Shown here: positions 12,962 through 25,288 of the stretch, piece by piece
How the letters are laid out: each line of letters starts with the position of its first letter
Numbering within the stretch: position 1 is the stretch's first letter
NCBI GenBank assembly: GCA_905250075.1
Contig: CAJNOP010000362.1
Span: 141,821 to 205,820 of the forward strand
Length of the DNA: 64,000 nt
Reading direction: 5' to 3'
Source: Rotaria sp. Silwood1
Taxonomy: Eukaryota; Rotifera; Eurotatoria; Philodinida; Philodinidae
The notes under the pieces: generated by a model
Databases searched by the model: none
The model's input: the letters and a program-made list of their open reading frames with translations, nothing else
Told to the model about the DNA's origin: nothing
Translations under genes and position numbers: made by a program

Positions 12962-14278
12962 TCATTTGTCAACTAATCGATAGATATAGACAATGCCTTC
13001 ATTATAAGCAGGTACAAACATTTCCGGATGTCCATCATTATCAACATCTTCAACACTAACTTGACCAATTGTTGATTTGTCAGATTGATGAATTATCTTT
13101 ACGGAATATTCCCAATTTAATGGATCATTATCATGAATTGCTTCTAGTAAATACACACAACCATCGTCATCACCGGATAATATTAAAATAGGTTTCTTTC
13201 GTACAGTAAGAGAATAAAATTGAACTGTCATGGCTTGTCCTGGTGCTCCTCGACCTTTGGCTTGAACAAGTGGTTTAAAATCACTAGCAAGAACATGTTT
13301 TGTAAAATTTCCTTTTCGTATGTCACCTGATCGTGGAAGTTCATAAGCAATTAATGAACCATTATGTGCATCATTAACAGTAACAAGTAGATCCGGTTTA
13401 TAATCACCATTAAGATCTAGGGTTAATTGTATGTATGCATATGGAAGTGGTTCATAGTCAATATGACGTACATGTAATTTAGTAGTATCATTCCACAATG
13501 GATCTAAATCGGACCAGAACATTTGAAGTTTACGATCAAAAAATGAATTAGCAAAAAGAACCTAGAATAATGAAATTAAACATAAGAATTATTAAATTTT
13601 TATTGATATTAATAGTATATATACTTGTAATGAATCAATTCTAGCAAATTGGACTTGAATATCTGGTCCACCTTTTGATAATAAATACTCAAGTTTCCAA
13701 GGACCAGTTATTGTTTGATTTCCTGGATTTTTCAGCCAAACTAATTGAGTTATTGGTTTACCGATAAGTGGAATATGTGCACGTGCAGTTACGATATCAA
13801 TACGACCATCTCCATCCATATCTTTGAATTCAGCATCATGATAAAACCAATTTGTTCCATCATTTGGTACTAATGGTATAATATCTGTATCCGAAATAAA
13901 ATACAGATTTCCATTACTTTTTCCAGGAACAAGAAAACCACTTGGAACAATCATTGAATATTCAACTAATTGATCTGCTGCTACAATACCATTAGGCCAT
14001 ATTATTTGATCGGTTATAAGTGTTGGTGTAATTTGTGTTGTTAATTGTTGTCCTATATTAGGTACATTATAAACATAATCGGTAGTTTCTGGAAGTGGAT
14101 TGAAACAAGAGATAACTAAACCCCATGATGTGAAATTTAATGTCCATGTACGAAGAAGTGTTGAAAAACCCGCATGAGGTAATTCAAATTTATTTATAAG
14201 AACTGCTGTGATTTCACCTTTTGTTAATAACGGATAAGCAAAGATACTTACAACAAGAATAAACGGGTAAAATTGCAT
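12962..14278 (-). CDS. Secreted FG-GAP/VCBS-repeat protein
   Basis: Two exons on the minus strand: 14278-13625 and 13561-12962, separated by a 63-bp GT-AG intron; 1254 coding bases, 417 residues. The protein starts with a signal-peptide-like segment (MQFYPFILVVSIFAYPLLTKG). Calcium-loop motifs of FG-GAP/VCBS beta-propeller blades are visible: DMDGDGRIDIV, LDLNGDYKPDLLV and DVDNDGHPEMFVP. Such propellers occur in integrin-like and secreted or extracellular proteins; no catalytic domain is visible, so it is probably a binding protein. TTAG followed by ACG precedes the ATG, a candidate trans-splice acceptor. The next upstream gene on this strand, a secreted multicopper oxidase, is also of microbial type. 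Family membership is well supported; its ligand and any horizontal origin are inference. Confidence 0.85.
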
Positions 14279-14884
14279 CGTCTAAGAAATGATAAAATAA
14301 CCAAATGCAAATGTGTTATCTATATCATATACGTTTTTATTATCAGGGTGATATGTGTTGTAAAAGAAAACAATTCTCTGCAGTGTCTTACACCATTATG
14401 TAATATATTTGCTTTTACATATTATATTATATAATATAATACTATGTAACTAATTGTATGATAACTTTAACATGCAAATTTTTAAATTGTCGATATTAAA
14501 TTAACTTTCTGTTCATTATCGATGAAATTAGAATTTTTGTCTAAGATAAATAAAATAAAAAAATTTAGCGTAGTGCAATCGAGTATTTTTATAGAATAGA
14601 TTTGGAATATGACTTGTTGCTAATTTAAAAATAGATTGATTTGATATTTTTTTTTGTCATTGTAAAATAATTGCGTCAGGTATCACTTACTGTAAGTCAT
14701 ATGGTAAAACATATATATTTCAATAAAATATACTGATTAAAGTTATTCTGTGAGATGCAAATTCAAACTAAACGTATTCGTATCTAGTATACTACGAGTT
14801 GTTTTTCGATTCATTCGTTAGATATGATTATATGTAGTTTGTATTTGATATTTTTGTGAGTTCCTAATTTTTTTCAATAAAAAA
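14279..14884. other. AT-rich spacer before the assembly gap
   Basis: About 600 AT-rich bases between the start of the FG-GAP gene and the run of Ns. I looked on the minus strand for the missing C-terminal cupredoxin domain of the multicopper oxidase and found no copper-site motif, so the rest of that gene is not here. Confidence 0.5.
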
Positions 14885-14984
14885 NNNNNNNNNNNNNNNN
14901 NNNNNNNNNNNNNNNNNNNNNNNNNNNNNNNNNNNNNNNNNNNNNNNNNNNNNNNNNNNNNNNNNNNNNNNNNNNNNNNNNNNN
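14885..14984. other. Assembly gap (100 Ns)
   Basis: Exactly 100 unknown bases, a common placeholder for a gap of unknown size. It interrupts the second exon of the multicopper oxidase gene. Confidence 0.99.
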
Positions 14985-16052
14985 AAGTAATGTTCGATAT
15001 CGTTCACTATAGGAAAATAAGTATAATTCAGTTTCATTAGATAATATTGGAAGATTAAGTGATGATATATTCGAAGGAATTGAAGATTGTAAACCATATC
15101 TTAAGATACCAATGCAACTAGTAAAAAAAAGTAAATTGTTTTATAGATTAAAAATGAACGGTTGTAAAAAAAAAAAAGAAAAGAATAGTATGAACCTAGA
15201 ATTGGCTGCTGCTACTCGCCATCGAATTGATGCTTGCATAGCAAAAACACCAGTATATTGATTTTTTGTTTCAATCATTACTGCATATCGTTGTCCAGAA
15301 GCAATTTCAATCGATGTCATATTAGGTTTTGGTACTATGAGCTTGCCATCTACTTCAACAACAGTCATGGTATGTTCAGCTATACCAAACACAATCGTAG
15401 ATAAACTTGTTGCACCAATTAATCGTAATAAATAGAATGCATTTGGTTCTACAGTCAATACGTAATTTCGTTGACCATTCATAAACACATTTGATGGTTC
15501 TCCTTCCCATTTAAATGGTGATTGAAGTAAGCCTGCTTCTTGTGCAAGACGATCAACACCTTCCCAATGATCAGAAAACATTATTGGACCTGATGGTATT
15601 TCTACTGCTTCCCATGGTCTTTGTGGATCATCAATAATTACTGCACCAAATGCTGTAACAGCTTGTAATCCTACATGTGAATGATATATATGAGTACCAG
15701 CTGGATATGCATAAAAAGCATATGTAAATGTTTGTCCATGTGAAATTGGCATTTGTGTTACGAATCCTACGCCATCCATTTGTGATGTTTGTTTTTGAAG
15801 AATACCATGAAAATGAATAGTAACGTCTTCCATTGATTGAAGAGCATTATGAATATGAACAATTATTATATCGCCAACATTAACTCTAATTGTTGGTCCT
15901 GGATATTGATTATTAATTAATATAACAGATGTTGTATTGCCAGCATAGGTAGTTGTAAAATTGTATTCATGACGATTAATAATTCCACTTACTGCATCAG
16001 TCAAAGGAAACAATGTTACCAGAAGAAAGAAAAGAAAACAAGACATCGCCAT
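14985..16052 (-). CDS. Laccase-like multicopper oxidase, 3' part lost in gap
   Basis: Exon 1 runs 16052-15196 and exon 2 runs from 15117 to the gap edge at 14985; the 78-bp intron has GT-AG borders and keeps the frame (330 residues visible). A signal peptide (MAMSCFLFFLLVTLFPLTDA) indicates secretion. Cupredoxin domain 1 carries the first two copper motifs, HFHG (His80, His82) and HIYHSH (His124, His126), which bind the type 2/type 3 trinuclear cluster; SDHWEG and NVFMNGQ follow in domain 2. The third cupredoxin domain, with the remaining histidines and the type 1 copper site, is absent because of the gap, so activity cannot be judged. Family members oxidise phenols, metals or similar substrates with oxygen. 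Start chosen at the first of two close methionines. Confidence 0.85.
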
Positions 16053-18555
16053 AATATTTTATGTCAAGAAATATAAACTTTAATGTACTTTTAACATATG
16101 CACACACTAACTGATTTCATTTAAGACTCAAAAAAAACAATCCAAAACCAACCTAAGATAAATATTGCATCACGAGGATGAAAGTTAAAGTTTATCGTTA
16201 TCAAAGCATGCGACGCAGTGAAAAGATGTGCGCATTCAAGATATACCTACAGATACTTATCTTTTGTTTTTGCTTGGCAAGAATTGGTTTTTTTATTTTC
16301 ATAGACTGAAAATGAAAAAAATTTGTTCTAATAATAGACTTTCATCTATATGACGATTTATTTGGAATAATTTCTATGCTATACTGAATTTAGTCTTTTA
16401 AACTTGGAATTCTCTCAAGACGAAATAGTTTTTTTGCTGAAAGACGCAAGATGAATTGTTTTTCTCGCAAGAAAGAAAAATTACTGTTCAATAAAATATA
16501 TTTAAACTGAACTTTTTAGATATATAGAGAAAAGTGTAGTCGTAGATCGAAAGAAGACCAATACTCACATTCTACTCTATCGATCTATTCGAGGTCGATT
16601 CTTCTAGCGTATTCCATTCAAGAATTTGAAGTCCTGTATTAGAATTCTTGAAATCAACCAACTGACAACTGATCATTCTAAACTGTGTTGAGTTTGTTAT
16701 ATTCGCTTACATGGAGTTCAATGATGATATTTGTTTTTAGTTGTAAAAGGATCTGACGTTGAAAAATTCAAGCGTTTGTCAGAGTCCTAGAGAAATAGTC
16801 ATCTCAGCAAGAAGGTCTCCCATGTAGTTTGTCGTGACGCTGTGACCCATGAAAAAATTCATGATCTAGCAACTTACGATCATACTGAAATTAAGAGTAA
16901 ATATCACCATTGGAGTCAGCGTAGATGAATGCACTAAATTCAATACAGTTTAGAATGACTAGTAATCAATTGGCCGATTTCAAGACTTAAAGTAAAACGC
17001 ATATGACTCATGAATGAAACAGACTAGAAGAGCTGCTCTTGCATAAATCGACAGAAATATGTCTCCACTGTTGATTTCCGAAGCTGGAACTTATTGGTAG
17101 TTTAGAAAGTTTTTTCAAGAACTTTTGGTTGAAATCTACAGCAAAATCTCTCGAACTTGGCTAATACATAATTCATATAATTCATCAAAGTTTCACTTGC
17201 TCCACAGTTAACTTTCAAATGGTGACAAACGCAAGTTTCTAGCTACTTTTGTTCCCAAGATATTCAAAAATTATTGAGATACATTATAATTTGACACCCA
17301 CAATATTGAGAAGTGACATCTATAATATATATATTTGAACAACATTATCTTCAGTCCTCACTGGTATGCTGTATTACTATTGTTTCGTGACAGTTTGCAA
17401 AAAGTCCACCTTACTATCGCTAGCACACTCTATGGAAATTCGTCAAAATGCTCCCGCACTACCACCATCACCATTAGCGAATGTGATATTGACAGAAATC
17501 TTATTGGTGAAATTTTTACCATCCGTATCAAGTTACAATACATGAAAACAACTATTAACGATGTTCCTTATAAATTGATCTTTGATTGATGCCGAAAGTT
17601 TATGTTCAATTTTAACCTAAGGCAAAATTGAAGACAATATATATCTGACTATTTACTATACAACATTTGAAACACAAAAGAAAAAATGAATTTGGTCTGC
17701 TTCATTTTTTCGCTTTAGCAACTTCTGTTGTAAAATGTTGTTCTTTGTTCTTATTTTACTACTAGTTACACAATAGTAATGAGATTTATTGTCAATTTTT
17801 TCTTATTATGTTCACAGTGCTCATTTTTATATTCGTTCGCATTCTTACTAACAATCTGTCAGACAGTTAAGTAGGCCAAGAATAGGAAAAAAAAAATTAA
17901 AGGTAAATATGATCGACTGAAGTTGTCAAGTAAAACAGAAAGAAAGAGAAAGGTAGCCATTTTAGTGAATAGTAATACATTCGATGCAACGTGGTCGGTT
18001 TGAAAATAATGTCACTCACTATTCTCTTTTTTGTTTTAATAAGAAAGTCTCAAGTAACGTCTTTTTTTATTAGACATTACTATAGTGTTCGCAAACCAGT
18101 TGACTTTTGTCGAAGAAGTAAAAAAACTCGCGTCTTATTTGTCTTGAGATTTGTATAAACATTCGAATAAAGTTAGTTATGCTTAAATAATTACAAAGCT
18201 TCGAAGTTTAGAAAAAAAATAATATAATTGTATTTATATATCACAACATGAGCTCTTGAAAATTGTTATTTTCTATTGAAAGGCTTAGACAACGAAGAGA
18301 TTTTTTTCTTGAGATATTCAAGAATAAATAATACCTAGTTTATCAATGATCTAGTGCAATACATCTAAGATTTATTGTGAATTAGTGATCATAATAGTTA
18401 ACTTTACCATTTGTTCGTACAATTGATGTAACATTTAGCGCTGTTAAGGAATAGTAACATTAGTAATTCTTTATCAACGTTAGAATCTGGACTGTCTTTC
18501 TTGTTGAATCTCTATTTGTCCTTGAATCTTTTTTAAACAAATATTTATTATAGAA
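16053..18555. other. Intergenic region between divergent genes
   Basis: About 2.5 kb that should contain the promoters of the multicopper oxidase (minus) and the ADP-ribosylglycohydrolase (plus). The middle holds one copy of a dispersed repeat (16650-17320). An 84-codon frame at 17335-17589 has no recognisable domain and I do not call it. Otherwise nothing seen. Confidence 0.5.
16650..17320. repeat. Dispersed repeat family 1, copy A
   Basis: Shares long stretches in the same orientation with 27425-27960. Both contain CATTCTAAACTGT, TCAATGATGATATTTG or a one-base variant of it, AACTTACGATCAT, TTAGTTTAGAAAGTTTTTT or a close variant, and CTAGCTACTTT in the same order. No coding frame or terminal repeat was identified, so the class of element is unknown. 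Confidence 0.75.
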
Positions 18556-19956
18556 ATGAAATTCCCACATCCTGATTCTCGAATATTGCCTCATCAAATA
18601 TTATGCAGTGCTGCACCACTTAATTTAACATCAATGGAACTAAAAAGGGTTGTCGGTTCGCTTGTTGGTCTCGCCGTTGGTGATGCACTTGGAGCTAGCG
18701 TTGAATTTCGTCCTCGACAATATCTTGTTGATCATCCTGTAAAAGACATGGAAAGTGGAGGCACATGGGGTCTTCGAGCTGGTCAGTGGACAGATGACAC
18801 TTCCATGGCTTTATGTCTAGCTTCATCACTCATCACTCAACATCGTTTTAATTCTTACGATCAAATGGTACGCTATAAGTGGTGGTATAAAAAAGGTTTT
18901 CTCTCATCAACTGGCGAATGTTTTGATATCGGTACAACTACTCGAGCTTCACTTGATGAATTTTCTCGTCGACAAAATATTCTCAAACAATATTTTCGAG
19001 GCATGAAGGATGATGACATCGATCACTTGTCGTTAGAGCAAGTTAGAAGTGTGCACAATTTTAATGAATATTGTGGTGTATCAGGACAAGCTGGTAATGG
19101 TGCACTAATGCGTCTTGCTCCTGTACCTCTATTTTACTTTCGACAACCGAAGAACGCTATTAGATATGCAGGTGAAAGTGCTTGCCTTACTCATGGTGAT
19201 CAAAAAGCAGTTGACGCTTGCCGTTATTACGCAGCTCTTATCGTCGCTGCAATCCATGGAGAATCAAAACAGCAACTATTAAATGAGCAATTCTACGAAA
19301 AGCATAAACAATGGTTTGGATCTGTGAAACTTCACGATGAAGTTCTACGTGTAGCTCGAGGATCGTACAAAAAACAGGGCGGCTATAAAGATGGCATTCG
19401 AGGAAAAAGTTATATTATCAGTACGTTAGAAGCTGCTCTCTGGGCATTTTGGTCCGATGAAAACTCTTTTGAAAGAGGTGTTCTTAAAGTTATTAATCTT
19501 GGTGATGATACTGATACAACCGCTGCCGTATATGGTCAATTGGCTGGTGCATACTATACTGTATCAGGTATTCCCAGACGCTGGGGTCAAAAACTGTATG
19601 CCAATAGCTTAATTATTGACGTCGCTGAATGCCTTTACGTCGAAGGAAGCCAAAGTAGAAATGATACGGTTCAACAACACCCACCGGCAAAAAGCCAAAT
19701 TACAACGCAGCATCAGAATCAATCGACAATACCAAAATCACAATTTAATCAACAGCATGATTCTTACAAATTGAATCAGCAAACTTTATATGGAGATTAT
19801 AAGGATCGCATAGGCTATGATATTCTATCTAAACAACCACGATCTCAATCACTTCCTGCTACTCATTCGCACACGAAAAATTCGTATGGTCGACGACAAA
19901 AAAAAAGACTAGATCCTAGCATTTTACCACCTGCTGGTGTACCTAGTGGTTATTAG
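18556..19956 (+). CDS. ADP-ribosylglycohydrolase (DraG/ARH family)
   Basis: Single-exon gene, 466 residues, with less AT-rich codons than its surroundings. The family removes ADP-ribose from proteins or small molecules with a two-metal centre. Motifs are complete: GDALG (residues 42-46), WTDDTSM (78-84), GNGALMR (181-187), THGD (212-215) and NLGDDTDTTAAVYGQLAGA (314-332), covering the aspartate and threonine metal ligands. After about residue 355 comes a 110-residue Gln/Ser-rich tail without a domain. TATAG lies 2 nt before the ATG, a candidate trans-splice acceptor; a later in-frame ATG at 18634 sits just before the conserved fold. Lack of introns and a bacterial-type motif set suggest horizontal acquisition (inference). 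Substrate cannot be told from sequence. It shares ADP-ribose chemistry with the TIR and macro genes in this window. Confidence 0.9.
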   Translation: MKFPHPDSRILPHQILCSAAPLNLTSMELKRVVGSLVGLAVGDALGASVEFRPRQYLVDHPVKDMESGGTWGLRAGQWTDDTSMALCLASSLITQHRFNSYDQMVRYKWWYKKGFLSSTGECFDIGTTTRASLDEFSRRQNILKQYFRGMKDDDIDHLSLEQVRSVHNFNEYCGVSGQAGNGALMRLAPVPLFYFRQPKNAIRYAGESACLTHGDQKAVDACRYYAALIVAAIHGESKQQLLNEQFYEKHKQWFGSVKLHDEVLRVARGSYKKQGGYKDGIRGKSYIISTLEAALWAFWSDENSFERGVLKVINLGDDTDTTAAVYGQLAGAYYTVSGIPRRWGQKLYANSLIIDVAECLYVEGSQSRNDTVQQHPPAKSQITTQHQNQSTIPKSQFNQQHDSYKLNQQTLYGDYKDRIGYDILSKQPRSQSLPATHSHTKNSYGRRQKKRLDPSILPPAGVPSGY

Positions 19957-21704
19957 ACAAGTTAGACATCTTATGGGAACCACAACAATCAGAGAAATCT
20001 TAATCACTTACTAACATCTTTGTTTCCAATGGGAAGATACACATTTTTGCTAATATCTTCACTTCCAATAACTCAAAAATTTTTCTAATTTGTTTTGAAA
20101 AGATATCCTTTTTTTATATTGAATAGAGAAAAATTTAGTAATTTTCTTAATATGTTAGAAGAATTGCAGATTCAATGTAATTGCATACTGTGATGAGATG
20201 ATTAGAATACAAGAAAAAGAAATCGATAATAAATTGATAGTAGAAATGCTTTGTTCCATACAATTTGTAATTTTATTTTAAATTATAGTGAAAAGTGAAT
20301 TTTAGACAATTATTGATTCTTACAACGGATGTCATATTCTCATTATCATTAATATGAAGAAAGAATATGACGTTGAAAGAGAATTCGAATTTTAATCATT
20401 CTACATCGTTACAAGATTGTTATCATCTTAATCATCATCAAATAATATCTGTTGTCATTCAAATCTGCATTATTTATTGTGAGAAAGAGTTCAAATTATA
20501 CTTTGACATTTATGTTAACTATATACTCAACACAATATTTACTTTTATAATGTATATGTTTAGAGTAAGAGCAGTAGCAGGTGACTAAAAGAAGCTTCTT
20601 ATGAATGAGAAAAGATCATTAAAATGAGAACATTATATAAAACCAAATTGTAAAAATTCTGATTATATATATTAACAAGAACATTAGATCTTTCAATATG
20701 TTGTTGCCTACCTATGCCTTGTATATAAGAAAATAACACAAACAAATTATTTTTCTTTCACTTAGCCTTTTACAATATTCTTTTATTTTGTACATGAAGC
20801 ATTAAAGCAATTATTATGTCTCAATTTTGTTGTTTTAACAAAATATGAAAGTAATTTCAAGAGCTCTGTTTTAATTTAATCCACTACTAAGAATGTTTTG
20901 TCGACATTGTTTGTAAGATACTCAGCGTCATCGTGTACTAATAGAAGCAATTGAATTGCATAATTTTACATCTCTTCCATGGAATAAACATATCAAATGG
21001 AGTTGTGGTATAATGAATAATAAAGTTTATCTTTAAAAAAACCAAGCTCTTGTGAATAGAAATATGACTGCGGCTATGTTTTTTATTGTCAAAATTTATG
21101 ATATATCACCAGAGAAATCAGAGTAATTTATTTAGAAAAATTTCGAAAACATGAATAAATCAAAATAGTAAAAATTTTTACAGTAGGCATACTTTGAAAT
21201 TTTATCATTTCACACATGTGTACATTTAGAATGTTTTCTTTTGCCGTACTACATACTAAAGATTGTAGCAGTTCGACTCATTAGAATTTACGGTAGAACT
21301 CTTGGATTTACACAATGTTTCAGAAGATTTTAGAAATGTCAAAAATGATCTAAAGTCTGTTATTATTGATGCGTCGTTTTCAGTTATTACAAAAAGGTAT
21401 TCAATGACCTTTGACTGTCCTTCTCTCACCCTCGACAACTAAGATGTAGAGGAAAGTCGCGAAAAAAATTCGATTTAAACTTTCACTCACTATATTTTCT
21501 TCGAAAATATAAGAAAGTTTCACAATAATAAGACGAATCATGTACAACAGCATTAACAAAGAATGGCTTTACTTGACACGTCAATATTTACTAACTATAT
21601 TTCTTTTATTCATGTAAATTATATTTAATCACTGATTATAATGTAGAAAGAAATAACACATGCATATATAAAAGATTAATTAAGTCTTTGGAAAATGTGT
21701 ATAT
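19957..21704. other. Intergenic spacer between convergent genes
   Basis: About 1.7 kb of AT-rich DNA between the 3' ends of the ADP-ribosylglycohydrolase and the rhamnosidase. Two frames of 60-73 codons occur but lack any recognisable feature. Nothing else seen. Confidence 0.5.
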
Positions 21705-24700
21705 CTATTGCCATAATGCTTGAAATTTATATTGACCTGAGCCAATATAAACTGTCATTAAGCCTGTTGTTGAATCTTTTTCAATATCAAATCCTTCAAC
21801 ATGTCTCTTACTAACATCCGATGACCATATAACCTGTTGACCTTCAATCAATGTTCGACATTGTCCACCAATAAATAATGGCTCAAATATAACACGTGCT
21901 CGTGCATTTGGTGGTATAGTAACATGAAGTAAAATTGAATTGGCAACTATATCATGTTCATCACGTGTATAAGAAACATGTACAAGACCATATAATGTAC
22001 TTAATTGACAATCTAATTTTGACATAAGATGTTTTTTAGTTTCAGAAGCCATTCGAGGTCGAATAGTAATTATGTTTGATGAAATATCAATACCAGCTAG
22101 ATGTGAATAAAACCATGCACCGACACTACCATACATAATATGATTACGAGAGTTCATTCCAGGTCCTGTAAGTGGTGCATTCCAAAGTTCCCATATAGTA
22201 GTAGCATTTTCATAAGAATTTGTAAACATATAACCATAAGATGGATAAGTTGTTGATGATATTAATTCAAGTGCCAAATCATGATGTCCATTGTCAGAAA
22301 GAACTGGATAAATTTGAGCTGTAGATACGATACCTGTTGTTACATGTATACCTTTTTGATTGATATCATTAACGAGTTGATTGATAACTGATTCTCGAAC
22401 ATTGCTCGGTACAACTCCAGGTAATGCTAAAGCAAGAACTTGTGCTGCTTGCATTCCATCTGCATAAAAATTTGATGATGTTGAAAAAAATACTTGATGA
22501 AATTCTTCGGCAAGTTTTTGATATAATATTGTATAATTTTTAGTATCTTCCTGCTTACCAAGTACTTGCGACATGTTAATTAAAAGATAAACATCATGAA
22601 GAAAAGCAAATGATGAAATTAAATGTCTATTTGTCATTGGTTGTGGTGGTGGTGGAACCCAATCTCCATATTTGACAGGAAAATTAGCAAGACCTGTTAA
22701 ATTATAAACTCTGCAAAAATATTCTACATAGGCAACTACATGATCATAATAAGCCTCTAGTATATGAACATCATTATAATGTCGATAAACTTGCCAAGTT
22801 ATTGTTGGTAATGCAGTGCCCCAATTCGGATCAGGTGGATAACTGTCCCCTGGTACAAAATCAGGTACTTCACCATCGTCTCGTTGAACATCAATGATCA
22901 AATTGAGAAAGTTCTGATAGAATTTGATTAAATCAAAATTATACAATGCTTCATCAACACTTAATGCTGCATCGCCCATCCATCCTCGACGTTCATTACG
23001 TTGTGGACTAGAAATGAATCAAGAAGAAAACTAAATTTTAACAAAATATATCAATATAACAGACCAATCAGTAGGCAACGACATAATGTTACTTAATTGA
23101 CCCCATTGAATGTTATGTTGAATTTGATTGACGACAGGATTACTCGTAGAAAAATGCCCTTTCAATGTTGTTTCACTATGAACAAATGGACATTCAACAT
23201 CATCAATTGATAACGAATTTGGTGAACCAAATATAGACAAATAACGAAAACCATGAACAGTAAAACTAAAAAAGGAATAAAAGAAAAAGTTGTTAGCACA
23301 ATCCCTGTTGGATTAAAATATGAAACACGATGTGACTGCTTTTAATAATTACAGACAGATTGCTTTATTCTATCTGTTTTCGAACCCTTGTCTTCACCCT
23401 CCGGAAAAGTCATAAGGAAGCAGTTCATATATAGAACAAGACGTTATTGATACATTGTCTTTGATGGAATATCAACAACACTTTGTACGATCTGGGATGG
23501 ATCTACAGAGTCTCTATTATAATTTATAAGAATAGGGAGAGGGGACAAAGTTCTACTCTCTATACATCAATGCTCTTCGTTCAGGTCGTATTTCGCAAAA
23601 TCAGTATGAGTGAATGCAACACCAAGAAAAAAACAAAAACCATACGTCGGTTCGTAGATTTCATTAACAGGATCACCACGTAGTACATAAGTGTCAGATG
23701 CTGTAGCCTCACGAAGATTTTCTGTATAGATATTACGAGCAGATTGACTAAAAACGAATATGTACACATAATAATATGTAAAACTCTTAAGGTTTTACTT
23801 GGTAGATATAACTGGTTGAGTAAGTACTTCACCATGACGAATATAAACACCAAAACCAGATGGACCATGAAATCTCAAACGACACCATCCTGCCATATTT
23901 TGACCCAAATCAAATGTTCGAACACCTATATAACATTTAAAATAAAAACAGATATCTTTCATAAAAAGAAAACATACCTGAATCGGATTCCCACATGGCA
24001 ATAGGTTTTAGTGTTCCGCCATCGGTTAATTTTGCACCTTTGATCTCGCCTAGATCTTCAAAATTCAAAAAACCTTGCTGTTGACTATCTTTTATAACTT
24101 CAAAATGTAATGCATCTGATCCAGCTCGAATTGGTGGCATATCTTGAAGAACTATCATACCATTACGTGAACTATTTATTGGTGATGACATTGGCTCAGG
24201 TATGATCCAAGCTGATAAAGAATCATTAAATCCTGCTCGAGACCAATTAGATCGATCATTTCGACTATCACATATTTCACCATTATAAACACTATCATGT
24301 TTAATAGAACCTTCTCGACCAGTCCACGTTCGATCACTAAAAACTTGCATTTCTTCACCACTTTCAAAAGTAATAATTAAGATGAAAATAAGACGAGGTG
24401 GCCCTACAATTTTCAAAAATAAAATCTTTAAAAGAAAAAAAAAAGATAAATTCTCAATTACCATAGTTAGATTCACCATGTTGTTCTTGACTGTACCAAC
24501 CATTGCCCAATTTAACACCAACAGCATTCATACCAGGCTAAACAAAAATATGTAAATGAACTTTGAATAATAAAATAAATGAAAATTCTAACCGTAATAT
24601 TCGTTGATAAATCGAATGAAACAATAAGAGTACGTTTTTCGTATGTTGTCCAACCAGGATCCAATTTTCGACTGGGATCTACTTTATTACCATTAAGATA

Positions 24701-25288
24701 AAATTCATAATAACCAAGACCAGATATATAAGCAATCGCTGATTTAATAGGACTAGCATTGGGAATTAAGAATTCTTTTCTTAATTCATTCATATTGATT
24801 TTTGTTGAACCAATCCAAAGAAGATTATCATTTTTTGTCATATATTCATGTAAATTGAATATAGGTGTACGAAATTGAATCCAATGTGTCCATTCACTAG
24901 GTTCTTCTAAGTTTGTTATCCAAACTCGTACACGAAAACGATAATATTTTGATGGTAAAAGGTCACTTAGACCTGTATATGGTACATGAATTGATTGTGA
25001 TGATATAACACGTTCACTATCCCATTCAAATTGTTTATCTCGTTGAATTAATTTAATCGATTGAAGTTGCATTTGATAAGCTATTTGTTGAACATTTCGT
25101 TGTAATAAATTGTCCGAAACAGAAATTTTCCAAGAAAATCGAGGTCGTGGTGTATTGACAACTAAATCATGAATGGTTTCCACTTTATGATGATCGATAC
25201 GTACGTCGAAAGGTGATGGCCAACGTGCATCGACTATTGACCAAAGTAGCAGTAGAAACAAATTACGATAGTAATGTATATATCGCAT
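21705..25288 (-). CDS. Secreted alpha-L-rhamnosidase (GH78)
   Basis: Seven exons on the minus strand: 25288-24593, 24537-24462, 24403-23978, 23925-23799, 23747-23646, 23265-23065, 23007-21705; 2931 bases, 976 residues. The N-terminus is signal-peptide-like (YYRNLFLLLLWSIVDARW). Accessory beta-sandwich domains follow (PGMNAVGVKLGNGWY; VRTFDLGQNMAGW; EPTFTVHGFRY). The catalytic (alpha/alpha)6 domain shows the family signature PTDCPQRNERRGWMGDA, giving Asp542, Glu548 and Asp555, and a later TIWELW glutamate (about 816); one usual Asp is Asn547. Family enzymes release terminal L-rhamnose from glycosides and pectin-type polysaccharides, so a secreted digestive role is likely. The 380-bp intron 23266-23645 is longer than the others (52-59 bp); its donor was set after CCGAC because that restores the EPTFTVHGFRY frame. 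GH78 is mainly bacterial and fungal; horizontal origin with later intron gain is inference. Confidence 0.92.

Noticed and set aside
17335-17589. 84-codon frame between the oxidase and the glycohydrolase
   Set aside because: Slightly less AT-rich than its flanks but without signal, domain, splice context or repeat-family match.
23266-23645. Possible insertion inside the long rhamnosidase intron
   Set aside because: No terminal inverted repeats or target duplication were found; it is treated as an ordinary long intron.
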